From Certhia americana (Eukaryota; Chordata; Aves; Passeriformes; Certhiidae): 64,000 nucleotides of DNA. The stretch spans positions 90,491,120-90,555,119 of the forward strand of contig CM031858.1 of assembly GCA_018697195.1 (NCBI GenBank). Direction: 5' to 3'. This document shows positions 25,501 to 37,279 of this stretch, piece by piece. Each line of letters starts with the position of its first letter. Positions within the stretch are counted from its first letter, which is position 1. The notes beneath the pieces were generated by a model. That model worked only from the letters and a program-made list of their open reading frames with translations. It was not told the DNA's origin and made no database searches. Made by a program: the position numbers and the translations under genes.

Positions 25501-28500
25501 CTTCAGCAACACACATATTAAATTATGCATCAGGGTAGATAATGACTCAAGTAGTTTCAGCAAGAAATACACTTTTGTGGATCTCATTAAGGGTCTCTCA
25601 GTTTCTTCCACAAGATCTTCACCTCCTGCTGAAAGTGGGACTGAAAATCACTGGCTTCCAACCAATGCTTGCAAAAACAATCAAAACAACCAGAGACTTC
25701 CAGCTTAAAATTCTTCAGTAGTGCCTACAATCTGCTAGATATCATTTTGATTCTCAGACAACTCCAGGAGAATTAGCTCTTAAATTTGAGATTAATACCA
25801 CTGGAAAGTTACTTTTCCCCATATAAGAAATTGCATAGCTAAAAGAAAAGGCAGAAATATTTTAAAAGTTCTATTTAAAAGTCTTACCTTATTTCTTCGT
25901 TTGTTTGCATACTCTTAATGAATGGCTAAAATTCTCTCTGTTGTTCTGGGTTACTGGACTGAGGACTTTTGCTCCTGAACACCTTCCCCTTTTCCAAATC
26001 TTGTCTGAGATAGACCAATAGAGTCACTGTAAAATCATCTACACTTTCTTACATCAAAGTAATTAAAATAATGTCATGGCACAGATGAGAATCCAATACT
26101 CATATATGATAGAGAGAAAAAGGAATCCTGGATCAGCTGCCTTGTAATGGAGGGCTGTCACACAGGAGGTCTGAAATCTGGATACTACTATCTTTGCAGG
26201 GAGCCTTTCAGTGGTTCAGAAACTGTCCAAGAAAATGTAACTTAACCACTAAATTTTTATAACTTTTATTTGTGATGCTATCAGCGATAGTGAACTTTTT
26301 AATCCAGATGTGGAGATAATTTTTGAAAAGCAGAAATAAAAAAAACCCCTCTGATAGGGTTGGCTGTAATAATACACTTAATATGTTTTAAGCCCCTGGT
26401 GGGGAACTGATGTTCTCTCACACATGGAAACAGGCATGTTCAATAATATAAACAGATACATGGAGCTATTTGTATTTTTGATATTATGGGGATTTGGTAG
26501 CTTGCTTCCCAGCAGGTAGAAGCATCCTGCATGATGTACAATTAAAACCATTCTTGTTCCTTCTGAGAAGAGAGCTGATCAAATTCTCTGTTCTCAAGGA
26601 AATGCAATACTTTCTGTCTTGTCAGGTTGTGGGGTGGACATCTCAGTTTTGAATATTTTTTCATCCAAATTGGTTGTGCAAAAATAGTTCCTTCCTGCTG
26701 AGCTACTGAGAGAACTTTTCTACCCCTACCATTCTACGGGAGCTGCAGTGAAGCAGCTGTGGGATTTTAATGCTGAGGGGGAAGGACTTGGATCCAAATG
26801 TGATATGAAGAGGAATTGCAAGCATGTTGACATAGAGTGTGATCCTGTAGCAGCATCACTTTATCTCTTCTGATTCTTACAGTCTCAGCACATTTGAAAT
26901 AGACTAGCATGTTCATAACAGTCTGAATAAAGCAAGCATTTGTGGTCCACTTGTAATATTTCTCTGTGCATATCAAAACATGAAATTTTGTTAAAACTTC
27001 TGAATATGCTGAAAAGCAATTTTGTAATGGCAAATAGGTATTTTAATGTTTCTCTCTTAAAGCCCAAGGACTCATATTTTGAAAGCTTTATGTAAATCCT
27101 GTATGTTTACAAAAATCACTTGGGCTTTAACAAAGCTGCGTATTTTCTCTGATGCTTCTTTTTCGGTGAAATTACTCTGAAAAAAATCTAGAATGAAGCA
27201 GTAGAGTCTTCACTTTTATGTTATGACCATCATCTGCAAAGAAGGAATCACACTCAACTCCTTCAATATCCCCTTGCTCAATATTTACTAATAGAAGGAA
27301 AGAGAATTCAACCTGAGACAATATGTCAACAGAGAGATTGTGTAAGCAAAGTTATATAATTTTACTCAACATTAGCATGATTCCTACCTTGTTAAGAAGT
27401 ATATTTACAAATGTCCTGATTTGCAAACAGAATTTGGAGGACTACTCAGAAAAACATTGGTGCATCTTTAGTGTGCATGTGCTAACTTCACATCTCTTTG
27501 CCATCAGTAGCAAACCCAAAAAGTTTGGGTGAATAGTTTGTGTTAATATGAACTCATGCTCTTCAGAGACTTGGAGTATCTTGCCTCATGTGCTTACAGC
27601 TTGAACTCACATGTATTGACATCTACACCAAGCCCATTAGTTTCAGAAAAAAATACCCTCTGATATTGTCACTCACTGGATTTCATGCAGATGAAGATAG
27701 TCTGATACTTGTGGGAAGAATAACCAGACAGTTTTCTTACCAAGATCAAATATTCCAACTGGCACAAATGTGGTCTTGTACTGTTTCACTGAAGGCATTT
27801 ATAGCCCTACTTGGACTGAGTTAAGCTATTGGCTCTTTTAATATAGTATCTCTTGCATGCTGTAGATATTTTCCTGTGTCAAAGAACTTAGTCTTGAATA
27901 TGGGAGAAGTTATTTGAAAATTTTTTATTCCATGGTCTTCATTGAATTCTTCTGTCAGAAAAGTTTGGGTTTTTTGTTTTTTTTTCCACAATTTGTCTAC
28001 TAAAGCTCCTTGATAATGATTGCCTAATATTTGGTACCTTCCATAGTTCATAAGTAATTTCTTCCATTAGGGTGTGAATGACCAAGTGCAAGCAAGGTCA
28101 TACTATTCCTGTATGCCAAGTGTATCCCCTGAGCACAGAAGCTTCATGACCCTCCAGAGAGTGAGATATGATATTTTGTGTATTCCTATGTGGTGCCTTA
28201 GATTCCATAGGCTTGATCAGCAACTTTCAAGGGATGTGGGAATAACTAAGAAAGAAAAAAAACACTCAGATTTTGAGCCTTGCTTGGATGACCTATCTGA
28301 GAGGCTTAGAGTATTAAAATCATGTCATTTTGTCTGCCAGATTAGCTTCCTAGCCACTTTACTTTCCAATATTTTTATTCAGCAGCTTACAGTCTTTCTT
28401 CATTCAATGTGTTTTTCCAGTCAACTGCATTTATTTCATTTTTTCTACTTGAAATGGTAGAAAACTATGGAGAGGAATTTGAATGCTATCAGCATTCCAG

Positions 28501-29700
28501 GAAAAGGATTGGACAATTTATTTGACTATAAAGTATTTGGTCAGATGAATATTTTTATTAATAATAAAAATTTTTATTTTCAATGGTTCCGTGGAAGCTT
28601 CATGAAATCATTTTTCAACTTGTGGATTCTCTGAGAACTATTGATGACAGTTAATTCATCCCTTACATGTGTGAATAGACGCAAAAAAATTCAGAGAGTA
28701 TTTGAGAATTTTTTGCATAAACACCTGTTCAAATTCCTAGTTGTGCATTCTGAAGGGTGCCCGTGCAAACTTGAATATCACAATTCTAAAATAAAAAAGT
28801 AGTTTCTGTAAAAATCATTTAAATTTATAAAAGGAAGTCAAAGTACTTTGAAAGAAAACTTGCAGGGTTTTTTTCCTAAAAATATCAATATCTTGAAATA
28901 TGTTATATTAAAGCTACTATTAATACACATGCACTTCTGCAAATGGGTACTTTCAAAAAGTAGGTAAATCAACTCACAATAAATGTTTGACAGTGTCCAC
29001 ATTCAAGAAACTGTGTGTTTGCCTTTAATGATAGCATAGTAATGAAAATTAGTCCAGGTGTTCTCACAGTGAAGACCATGAAGGTTTGATTAACGCTTCT
29101 GATATGGGCACAAGTTGCACTTATTTTGCTTTGGTGTAATTGAGAGCAATATTCTTCTTAATGTAATTAATTGCTACTGAATTGCTTTCATTTCCTTGAA
29201 AAAATATAGGAAAAGAGATAAAAGTATAAGTCCCTTATCCAATACCCTTATAGGTTTGAAATATATTTGCATTATTAATTATTTATTTTTAAAAAATACT
29301 TAAAAATTCCTCTGATCATTTTGAATGATTCCAAAAATATTTACAGCTGCTTTTTGGGCTGTGGAAGTGTCGAAAGTTTAAAAAGTCCAGGCAGTAAAAT
29401 CTGCAGATGTAATTTACACCTACTAATTCTAAATAACCCAGAACAACACAGACAGCAGTCTGAGATCATGTCTGAATTTGGAGATTTTATCTGATAAAAA
29501 TAGGGAATGTTTTTTGCTTTTGATTTGATTTTGCTGTATCCCTTCTGTTTATTTTAGTTTACAATATTCTACTAATATTTAGTTTACATATTTCTAATAT
29601 GGATGATACAGAATCCATGAAATGTTAAATAACACCTGATGAAGTTCATTTCGTGTTCAAATCAAGATGAGAATCACATGGAATGGTTAAAGGCCTTGGA
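22507..29700. other. AT-rich non-coding stretch, no supported gene
   Basis: Open frames reach 128 codons (28074-28460, beginning at a GTG) but none has a recognisable domain. A perfect 7-bp inverted repeat with a 1-nt centre lies at 23986-24000 (AGCTGAG/CTCAGCT). No classified repeat was seen up to the R2-like relic. Confidence 0.6.
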
Positions 29701-29729
29701 GAATTTCAACTGATTGGCCAAACTGAAAA

Positions 29730-30100
29730 CAATGCCTTCAGAACCATAATCACAGATAAGGAAATGCCAAAAATGTCAAAAAGATGAGTAAGTGCTCTGC
29801 TCCAGGGCCAGATGGGATTACTTTGAGAGACCTTAGTAAAATCGAACCCAAAGTTTTCCAGACCATGGAAATTTTCAATCTATGGCTGGCCATCAGGAAC
29901 GATACTGGACATGATGAAGGGATCCCAGAATGTTTTACTACCAAAATCAGCCAAACCAGAATGACTAAGGGACATCAACAACTAATGACCTATCACCATC
30001 ACCTCATTCATTTAAGGACTATTTTCCAGACTAATAAGAACACTGAGAAGGAAGCCTAGTCCCTGGCCCCTAGGGCACTCTTCTGTTACATCATCTTAGT
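29730..30100 (+). mobile_element. R2-clade non-LTR retrotransposon RT relic
   Basis: This is a decayed fragment of a reverse transcriptase (N-terminal part of the RT domain). The frame from 29784 shows SAPGPDGIT (29796-29822), then a KIEPKVFQ segment, EIFNLWL (29868-29888) and GIPECFTT. The frame then shifts: from 29965 the next frame reads LRDINN, two stops where an aromatic and a basic residue would be expected, PITITSFI, a stop, then GLFSRLI. Returning to the first frame, A-stop-SLAPRALF follows at about 30056-30093. The order GPDGI, FNLWL, DINN(WR)PITI, LFSR, L.PR...F is that of R2-type elements. No Myb/zinc-finger part, endonuclease or 28S rDNA flank was recognised. At least two frameshifts and four stops make it a dead copy. 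Another RT clade close to R2 is possible. Confidence 0.82.
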
Positions 30101-33100
30101 TAATAATAACATTGCATGGGACTACAAATGGACACTGTGAATGTAAAGTCACCACAATCCAGCTAAATCCAGGAATGGGTAGTAGGTAGAGATGACAAAG
30201 GAATTGCATTATGATATGCAACATATCAACAATTCAGGATAAAATTCCACCATGTTTGACCAAGGTGGATTGACCACCTATGCATAAACTGGAAAAGGAA
30301 CATATAAATTTTATACCTTTGATAAACAGACACTCAATTTTTTGATTACTTTCCTGTATATTTGATAAAGATCACATCACAGCCTCCCAACTTAGAAATG
30401 TCATTCTTGTTTGTATGAAAGGCTGTGCATTTGTATGTGGATGAGAAGACAGAAATATGCAGTGGTGTCCAGACTCATTCTGTCCTGCAGAAGACCTGAA
30501 CAGGAATAGGTTAAGTGGCTGAGACAACTGGAGTCTGTTTTTTCTCTTGCCAGTCACTGACCTCATTCAAGATCAATGAAGGAGTTGATCACTGCCAGGA
30601 TCTTTTTTCCTTTGCCTGAAAAATGTGTTTCTAGGTACACTTGTCTTTGTACTGGCAAAATGAAGTGGGAAAAATAAAAAATGGATAAAATTTTCTGTTG
30701 AGACAAGATTTTTAATGTGTGACCATACAGAGAAAACAATTATCAAGTATCACAGGTTGTGATGACCAAATTCTTTGAAGGGAATATACTATTAAGGGCC
30801 CCTATAAACTTAGGGACAAGCTTTTTATGTTCTGTTTATCTTTTTAAATGCAGAGTAGTGACTTCCAGGAGAACACAATTTTGAGTAAGTACATTTCATT
30901 CCCTATCTGCATTTTTTGAGATCACATAATACTCCAAGAGATCGACTTGAAGCCTTGAAAATCAAAAGTCGGTGATTGTTCTTGAATGTTACTCTTTGCA
31001 AACTTAGACTCTGTTTCATGTATATGTCCATTCTGCATGTGCTCTTTCTTATATCAGTTCTGGTCTGATTATGGTGTTTAGTTGTCCCAGACACTGCTTC
31101 CTTGAATGAATGTAGATTTATCCTTATAATATTATTGAATAAAATTTTAAAATCTCTGGGAACAGGAAGGTAAAATCTTTGTTATCTTTTCAGGAGAGTG
31201 CCCTGATCCCTGTGGGGCTGAGTGCAGCATCACCTTGCATCATCTCTAGTGGAACTCATGTTTCTTGTATTTTCATCACTGCTTGTTCTGGCCTTCCAAG
31301 AGAAGATATCCCTTTGGTGAAGGAGGTGATCTCATTAAGAAAGTTGAGTGCAGGTTCACATCTAAATAGGACCTAAGATCTATCCAGGACTCTCTATGTC
31401 TCATTCAATCGACACCTTGCAAAGTGTGTCAATTGTCTATTTCCTGATTGAAAAAGTGCTTCAGATGAGGGTTATAGACCCCTCTAAATGCTTCTGTCCA
31501 GGCAATCCATAGGTTTTCATCATAAGTGTCCACTGATTTCATATATGATAGGGTTAGGCAGTCCTAAAAATCCATGATTGATTTTGTCTGGAATTTTAAG
31601 TGCATTTTTGGTTCCCAAGATGTAGTTTGCCCATAATGACTTGAACACCTGTATCAGTCAGCTGTTGCTGGTATGTTATATATCTACTATACAGAAGGAA
31701 TAGTAGTGGCAACACCATCCCACTCTCCTTCAGTGCCTATCAGCTTCTCTGTGAACTTTCAAATGTTAAGAATGTTAATGATTTTACTTTTTAAAGCAGA
31801 GACACAAATTGTTGATTTGGAACTTTTATTTACTGCAAACTACTGCCTTAATTACGTTCAGGCTGAGCTCCATGCAAGTTGCCTAAAAATCTTCAACATA
31901 TGTTATGCAAATCACAACAGAAACTACTGTTTTCCATATAACTTGCCTAAAACTCATTAATAAGATAGAATGTCTCATTCCTAACCTGGTCTTACTTTAA
32001 TCTTTTCTAAAACCTGTAGGAAATAACTTAATTATGACAACAGCTTACAGTACCAGCATAAAAACCATGGGGAGATAAAAAATGGCTTGTTTTCAAGGCT
32101 TTCAAATAAAAATAGTTAAGTTTTTTTTAACAAAAACCTCATATAGACAGAGGTCTATATTATCCATTGTCCTATTCTTTTATAAATTGTTAAGATAGTG
32201 TATAAAAATACTACAGAAGTGTAATACAGAAACAACAAGCTAAGCTTAATTGAAAGTGCTTGTTTCAATACAGAATATATCAACAGAAAAGCCTCTTGGT
32301 GTTCTCAATGCCTCAGAAGCTTGTAGGAAAATAAAACTGGCAGAAAAAAATTTGTAGGGAAGACCTTAAATTGTTGTTCAGTGTTCCTGAGTGTGTAACT
32401 TCCATTATTAAATCTACTCAAAAAAGGGCATTTAAATTTAAAATAGTTGTATTAATGGCCTTTTTTTTTTTCCAGTATCAGCCAAATTTAATGGTTAAAT
32501 TATTTTAGTAGGAATAGTGTACACATCTGAGGGAAAGTGGAGCTGAGTACAATATTATAGTTTGTCAAACTGAACAGAAAAATGTGAAATGAGAACAGGA
32601 TTTCATAAGAATATCTGGTTCAAAACATGGTTGTTACAGTTCAATACTTACTGTGTTTCTTAATGCATCAGAATTTCTACCAGAAGAATATTATGCATTT
32701 GTACAATGTGTTTGAGAGAAAAAATGACTAAAAAGGGTAAAAAATCCGGTTGCAGATTAAATGTTGTTGCTTTGTGTTATTCTTGCCAGTATCTCTCATT
32801 TCTGGTACAAAAATGCTTAACAATGCAAGAAATGACAAAAATAGGGTCTAAATGTTAACTTACATCCTTCAGAATAAGAAGTTAGAATTTTTTTAATGTC
32901 CAAAAATATCAATAACCTTTATTTGCATATACATTTGTGCTATTATAGAAATATTGAAATTTTATATTAATGGATACATAAAGTCTTGAAAGCATACATT
33001 TACATATCAATCAGAGTTTAATCAATCCATCATTAAATGTTACCATCATTTGCTAGAAGAAGCACTAAAATCCCTCTAAAATTTCCATAATTTAACTTTC

Positions 33101-33118
33101 AGATCATTAACCGATCTC
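30101..33118. other. Non-coding stretch after the R2-like relic
   Basis: I could not follow the reverse-transcriptase reading beyond about 30100; more of the element might persist in unrecognisable form to about 30360. The rest is AT-rich with short open frames (60-95 codons) and no identified family. Confidence 0.55.
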
Positions 33119-33440
33119 TGCTCCTTCCTTCCTTCCTTCCTTCCTAACTTCCTAACTTCCTTCCTAACTTCCTAACTTCCTAACTTCCTAACTTCCTAAC
33201 TTCCTTCCTAACTTCCTTCCTTCCTAACTTATTTCCTAACTTCCTTCCTAACTTACTTCCTAACTTCCTTCCTATCCTCCTAACTTCTTTCCTTGTTTCC
33301 TTCCTTGTTTCCTTCCTTCCTTGTTTCCTTCCTTCCTTGTTTCCTTCTTTGTTTCCTTCCTTGTTTCCTTGTTTCCTTCCTTTCTTGATTCCTCCCTCCC
33401 TCCGTTCCTCCCTTCCTCCTTGTTTCTTTATTGTATATGT
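33119..33440. repeat. Compound pyrimidine microsatellite (TTCC with TAAC, then TTGT)
   Basis: About 320 bp of almost pure TTCC-based repeat. From 33141 to about 33290 TTCC units alternate with TAAC tetramers (TTCCTAAC and TTCCTTCCTAAC higher-order units). From about 33291 to 33385 TTCC units alternate with TTGT instead. The end is richer in C (TCCCTCCC). The opposite strand gives spurious Lys/Glu/Gly/Arg-rich open frames (94 and 64 codons) that are repeat translations, not proteins. The tract is polypurine/polypyrimidine with regular interruptions. Confidence 0.97.
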
Positions 33441-33900
33441 AGAAATTTTCCTTATAAAGTACAACTGTACTCACATTTCATGCAGCCCAGCTTTTGTTGA
33501 AATTATGAAGTTTTTTTTTTTTTTTTAATCAACTGAGGGAAGATGCAAGCAGTCATAAAATAGATATTTTTGTATTCAGATATACTTTGAAAAAATAACT
33601 ATAGAGATGTACTTTTATCTACACGTATTGAAACCCCACATCCGATCACAAAATTAATAGCAGAGAATGAGAAGTCACTAGAAGAAAAAGTTTCACATAG
33701 CAACATGTGGTTGCTTGTCTTACTCATTTTTTTTCAATGACCACACTGGTTATATATTAAAGATCTCTTTAGCATTGCTACTTTATCCTGTGCTTTCATA
33801 ATTTCTGGTTCTTAGTGCTCACACCCTCCTCATTTGACAGTGTATTCTAATTTATTATGCCAGGAAGACACTCAATAAATGGACAGAACTTTGCTGTATT

Positions 33901-33940
33901 ATGGAAATTCTCTTAATGTAATGGAAAGTCTCTTAATGTA
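33901..33940. repeat. 20-bp tandem pair, one mismatch
   Basis: The unit at 33901-33920 is repeated at 33921-33940 with a single T/G difference. It is a small local duplication with no evident link to a mobile element. Confidence 0.9.
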
Positions 33941-34768
33941 AGGGGGAAAATCCAGATAAGAAAATAAAAACTCTCTAGAAAAGAAGCAGTTTTGCTCTAT
34001 GCAGACAAGATCCTAAAGGGGTTTTAGGTACTGATACTACTGGACATTCAAACCTAATAAAGTAAATGCATTAGAATCAGAGTGAAAGATTTCAGTTACA
34101 ATTATTTTAGGCTTTATACTTATGTATTAGCATAAAACATATCAGAATGGTAGTAATATTTTGTGAAAGAGTGAAAAATTCAGGTCTCTGACTTTCCATC
34201 ATAATGCAAAACCACATATGACAAAAATGATTTTGCCAAGCCGTGTTCCAGGGAGATGTATGGTTTTCATATGCAAAGCCAGGAGTTGGAAAAACAAGGA
34301 AAGTCTGAGCCATATCTGTTATTACATCCCAATTAACAAAAACATCCCTAACAGCAGCATTTAACTTTATGCTTCTCTGTAAAGCTTTTTTTTTAAGCAA
34401 GAAAAAATGCTGGTAACAGAAATATTGATTATACTCCATAAAACGAACATAATTTAAAGCTAATTAAGTAGATGTGAGTATATATTTGCAAGTAGTGCTT
34501 TCTAGAAACTATCTCGACTGACTTAAGACATTATGGATAAAATTAACCAGCCCATGTCAAATGAACTTTCCCCCCCACCAAATGTTTTCCTTTTATTACG
34601 AGACATGAAAAGGGAGATGGTTCAAAGAAAACAAACTCATTTTCAGATCCAGTCTACAAAATATGTTGAACATTCAGGCTAATATAATACTATAGAAGAA
34701 AAAATATTTTGGGTGTTTGCTGTAAGTGTCACTACTTTAAGAGGGAAGTATAATTTCTTTGATTCTAC

Positions 34769-34785
34769 AAAAAAAAAAAAAAAAA
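34769..34785. repeat. Poly(A) tract, 17 nt
   Basis: An uninterrupted run of 17 A with no recognisable retroposon body upstream. Confidence 0.85.
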
Positions 34786-36374
34786 GACAATATCATCACT
34801 GTCAAACAGGAACAGAAGTGCAGTCACTTCTAAAAATTTCAGATTCTAACTAATTTAAAATCCATGGGATTTTTCAACTATTTCAAAGAAATTTTATTAA
34901 TAATAAAGCTGAGTGAATAGGTTGTAATGAATTATTTAGTTAATGAATGCCACATGTTTGGGCAAATTTTCTGAGAAAAAGTTTGAAATTATCAAGCTAT
35001 GCATTTTGAATTTAAAATGTGCTGTATTCAGTGAAATATTCTTGCTGTACACAAGATAGGGTTCACATTTCTCTGATTTTTCAGAGACCAAGAAATAGCC
35101 CTTTGACTTCTTCAAAAGATATGTATGACTATTCTATGTTCATTTATAATTTAAATTTTGAAATTATAAATTAAAAAGAAATAAATTAAAAATCATAAAT
35201 TTGGATAAGTTCTCACTGAATGTGTTTAAACACTGGAGGCATGAGCATACTAATATTTTTCCACCATTAGGCTAACACTTTCTCATAAGTATATAAGATT
35301 AATAAATTTGAGGGAATCAAGTAAAAGATTTTCTGATTACTCTGCAAAGCATACAATTTAGGAAATTACCAAAACCTGAAAACTTATCATCTGCCTGATC
35401 AGAGTTTCATTTTGAAGGAGAAAAGATGCAAAAAGGAGCTTTTCCCTTTCTGCCTTGATAGCTACTGAACAGACTAATTGAATTTTCTTGTTCCTTTGCA
35501 AACTGTCTGACCTAAAATTCTTAACTTGGCTACCACTCCATTTAGCAACATATACATACAGTGTCACTTTTCAAAGAAGTTCAGAAGTCCTCAAAAGCTT
35601 CAAAACCCCAAAGGGAAACCGTCCTTCTAGCAATTTTCTGTATAAGTCTTTGACACAACATACCCAAAGTGATATATCCAACTGTTTGATTGTTTACTGT
35701 ACAAAACCAGCATTGACTGAGGCCAATCTGAAAAGGCTAATTTGTGTTTTCTTATCCTTCAGACAGACCTCTCCAGTGTCTATGAAACTGTAAATGACCA
35801 GAGTCTGCAGCTGAAAAAGCCTGATGACTGGCAAGGGACCCAATGAGGACTGAATAATTAAGCTAGGCTATTGAAAGGTACAAGGCATCAGTCCCAAATC
35901 ACTGGGATGAGGCAAATCAGTTATTGTATTTTTTTAATGTACATTCCTTTAATTGAACAGCTCTGTTCATGCTTTGTTGCTATGTGAAGACAAGCCAGAA
36001 CAGGGGAGAAACCGCATTCCAAGGGCCTATTTCTCTAATTGCTAATAAAATCTAAGCTGTCCAAGTTCGTGAGAAAAAGTAATCTCTGCTTTGCTAATTC
36101 TCTTTTTGTTCTTTCCTGTAGACAAAATTGGACAAATGCTTTGTTTATAGATGACATTTACATATATGGAACAGTCAAACAAACTTTCTCTGTCAAAGTT
36201 TGTGACAATCCCTTTTCAAAAATGTACACGGTATGCATGAAGCACAGCTAATACTGTGATTTATATTTAATCTGTTTTCTGTTTTTTCTTTCAGAGAAAT
36301 GATACTATGTGTGATCACTGGAAACTTGAATTTATGGTGGAAAGCCTGCAGGGTTCACAGAGGTGTGTGTAAAA

Positions 36375-36379
36375 CTAGG
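36375..36379. repeat. Target-site duplication, 5' copy
   Basis: The pentamer CTAGG immediately precedes the LTR and is repeated exactly after it at 36779-36783. A 5-bp duplication is typical of ERVL (class III) integration. Confidence 0.8.
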
Positions 36380-36778
36380 TGTTGTGGTTCTGGCCAAGAC
36401 AGGGTTTAATTTTTGCAGAAGCCAGGAGGGGCATTTATTCAGTACTATGTGGGTTGGGGAAGGGATTCTTTTCTGGTGGTGGGTGGTGTGGAGATGCTTT
36501 GTGTGTTGCTAGTTCTGTCATGTGTCATTCATTTGCATTCCTCTTACACCTTGTCATTAGTATTTTTGCTGTATTTTTGAGTTGTTTCTTTTTTCATTGT
36601 TGTTTCCAGTAAATTGTTCTTATTTCAACCTGTAATCTTTATCTTTTGTGCCTCCAATTCCTGTTTTCAGCCCACTACAGGAGGAGACGAATGGAGGAGG
36701 GGAGTCAGCAAACAGTGTATGGTTTGGAGTGTTTCAGTGGGAACACTAAATTAGGGAATACTATTCCTAAAAACAACA
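36380..36778 (+). mobile_element. Solo LTR of an ERVL-type endogenous retrovirus
   Basis: This 399-bp block begins TGTTGTGGTTCTGG and ends AAACAACA, so it has TG...CA termini within an imperfect inverted repeat, and it is bracketed by the perfect 5-bp duplication CTAGG. Towards the middle, CCAGTAAATTGTTCTTATTT and a following TTTTGTGCCTCCAATTC segment resemble the R/U5 part of LTRs that are abundant in songbird genomes; the end (GGGAACACTAAATTAGGGAA) also fits. No internal retroviral sequence or second LTR is present on either side, so it is a solo LTR left by recombination between the two LTRs of a provirus. Orientation is set by the poly(A)/U5-like segment lying toward the 3' end. Open frames of 77 and 86 codons crossing it are fortuitous. 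Class assignment from target-site length and remembered similarity. Confidence 0.85.
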
Positions 36779-36783
36779 CTAGG
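36779..36783. repeat. Target-site duplication, 3' copy
   Basis: CTAGG follows the LTR end directly and matches 36375-36379 exactly. Confidence 0.8.
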
Positions 36784-37279
36784 AAATTTTTTTGCCCATG
36801 TACAGTTTCTCAGAGAAGTCTTTCTATTCATACATATTGCATATATATGCAGGAGAAATATACATATTTTATACAGACAATAATTTATTGTAATTTAAAA
36901 AATTAACTGCAATTTAAAAACAATTTAATTAATATTACTGTATATGTTTCTAAGTACTGCACTGTAAACACACTGAAAAAATGTATTTGCAGTAACATTA
37001 TGGACAGCAGTGAATCCATGAGTAATAAAACAAGATTTTCTATCATATAACATTACAATAGATAATGATGTATGTGTAACATATACAGAGTCTAAAATTA
37101 AGTTCTAGTATTAGTGCTGTGTATAAGAAGAATGAAATATAAGGTGATAAGATCATACCAATGCATATAGCCTCATGTCTTTTATGAACTTCAACCAATA
37201 GCTCTAAAAAGGCAACAAAATGTATAAATCATTAATTTAAGAAGCAGACCCAGATTTACTCCTGAATATACCCATTCTA
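36784..37279. other. AT-rich spacer between solo LTR and CR1
   Basis: About 0.5 kb with no recognisable feature. It contains AT-rich simple stretches only. Confidence 0.65.

Larger units (their letters stand above)
33441..36374. other. AT-rich non-coding stretch, no supported gene
   Basis: Contains T16 at 33511-33526, A17 at 34769-34785 and a 20-bp tandem pair at 33901-33940. Open frames up to 110 codons (34107-34439 minus) lack recognisable domains. No repeat family identified up to the solo LTR. Confidence 0.6.

Noticed and set aside
28074..28460. 128-codon plus-strand open frame
   Set aside because: Begins at GTG, ends in a Phe/Leu/Ser low-complexity tail and has no recognisable motif; expected by chance at this window size.
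33180..33474. Lys/Glu/Gly-rich minus-strand open frames of 94 and 64 codons
   Set aside because: They are translations of the TTCC-based microsatellite and follow its period; there is no independent sign of a protein.
36379..36906. Open frames of 77 and 86 codons
   Set aside because: They fall within or over the end of the solo LTR and do not match retroviral proteins.
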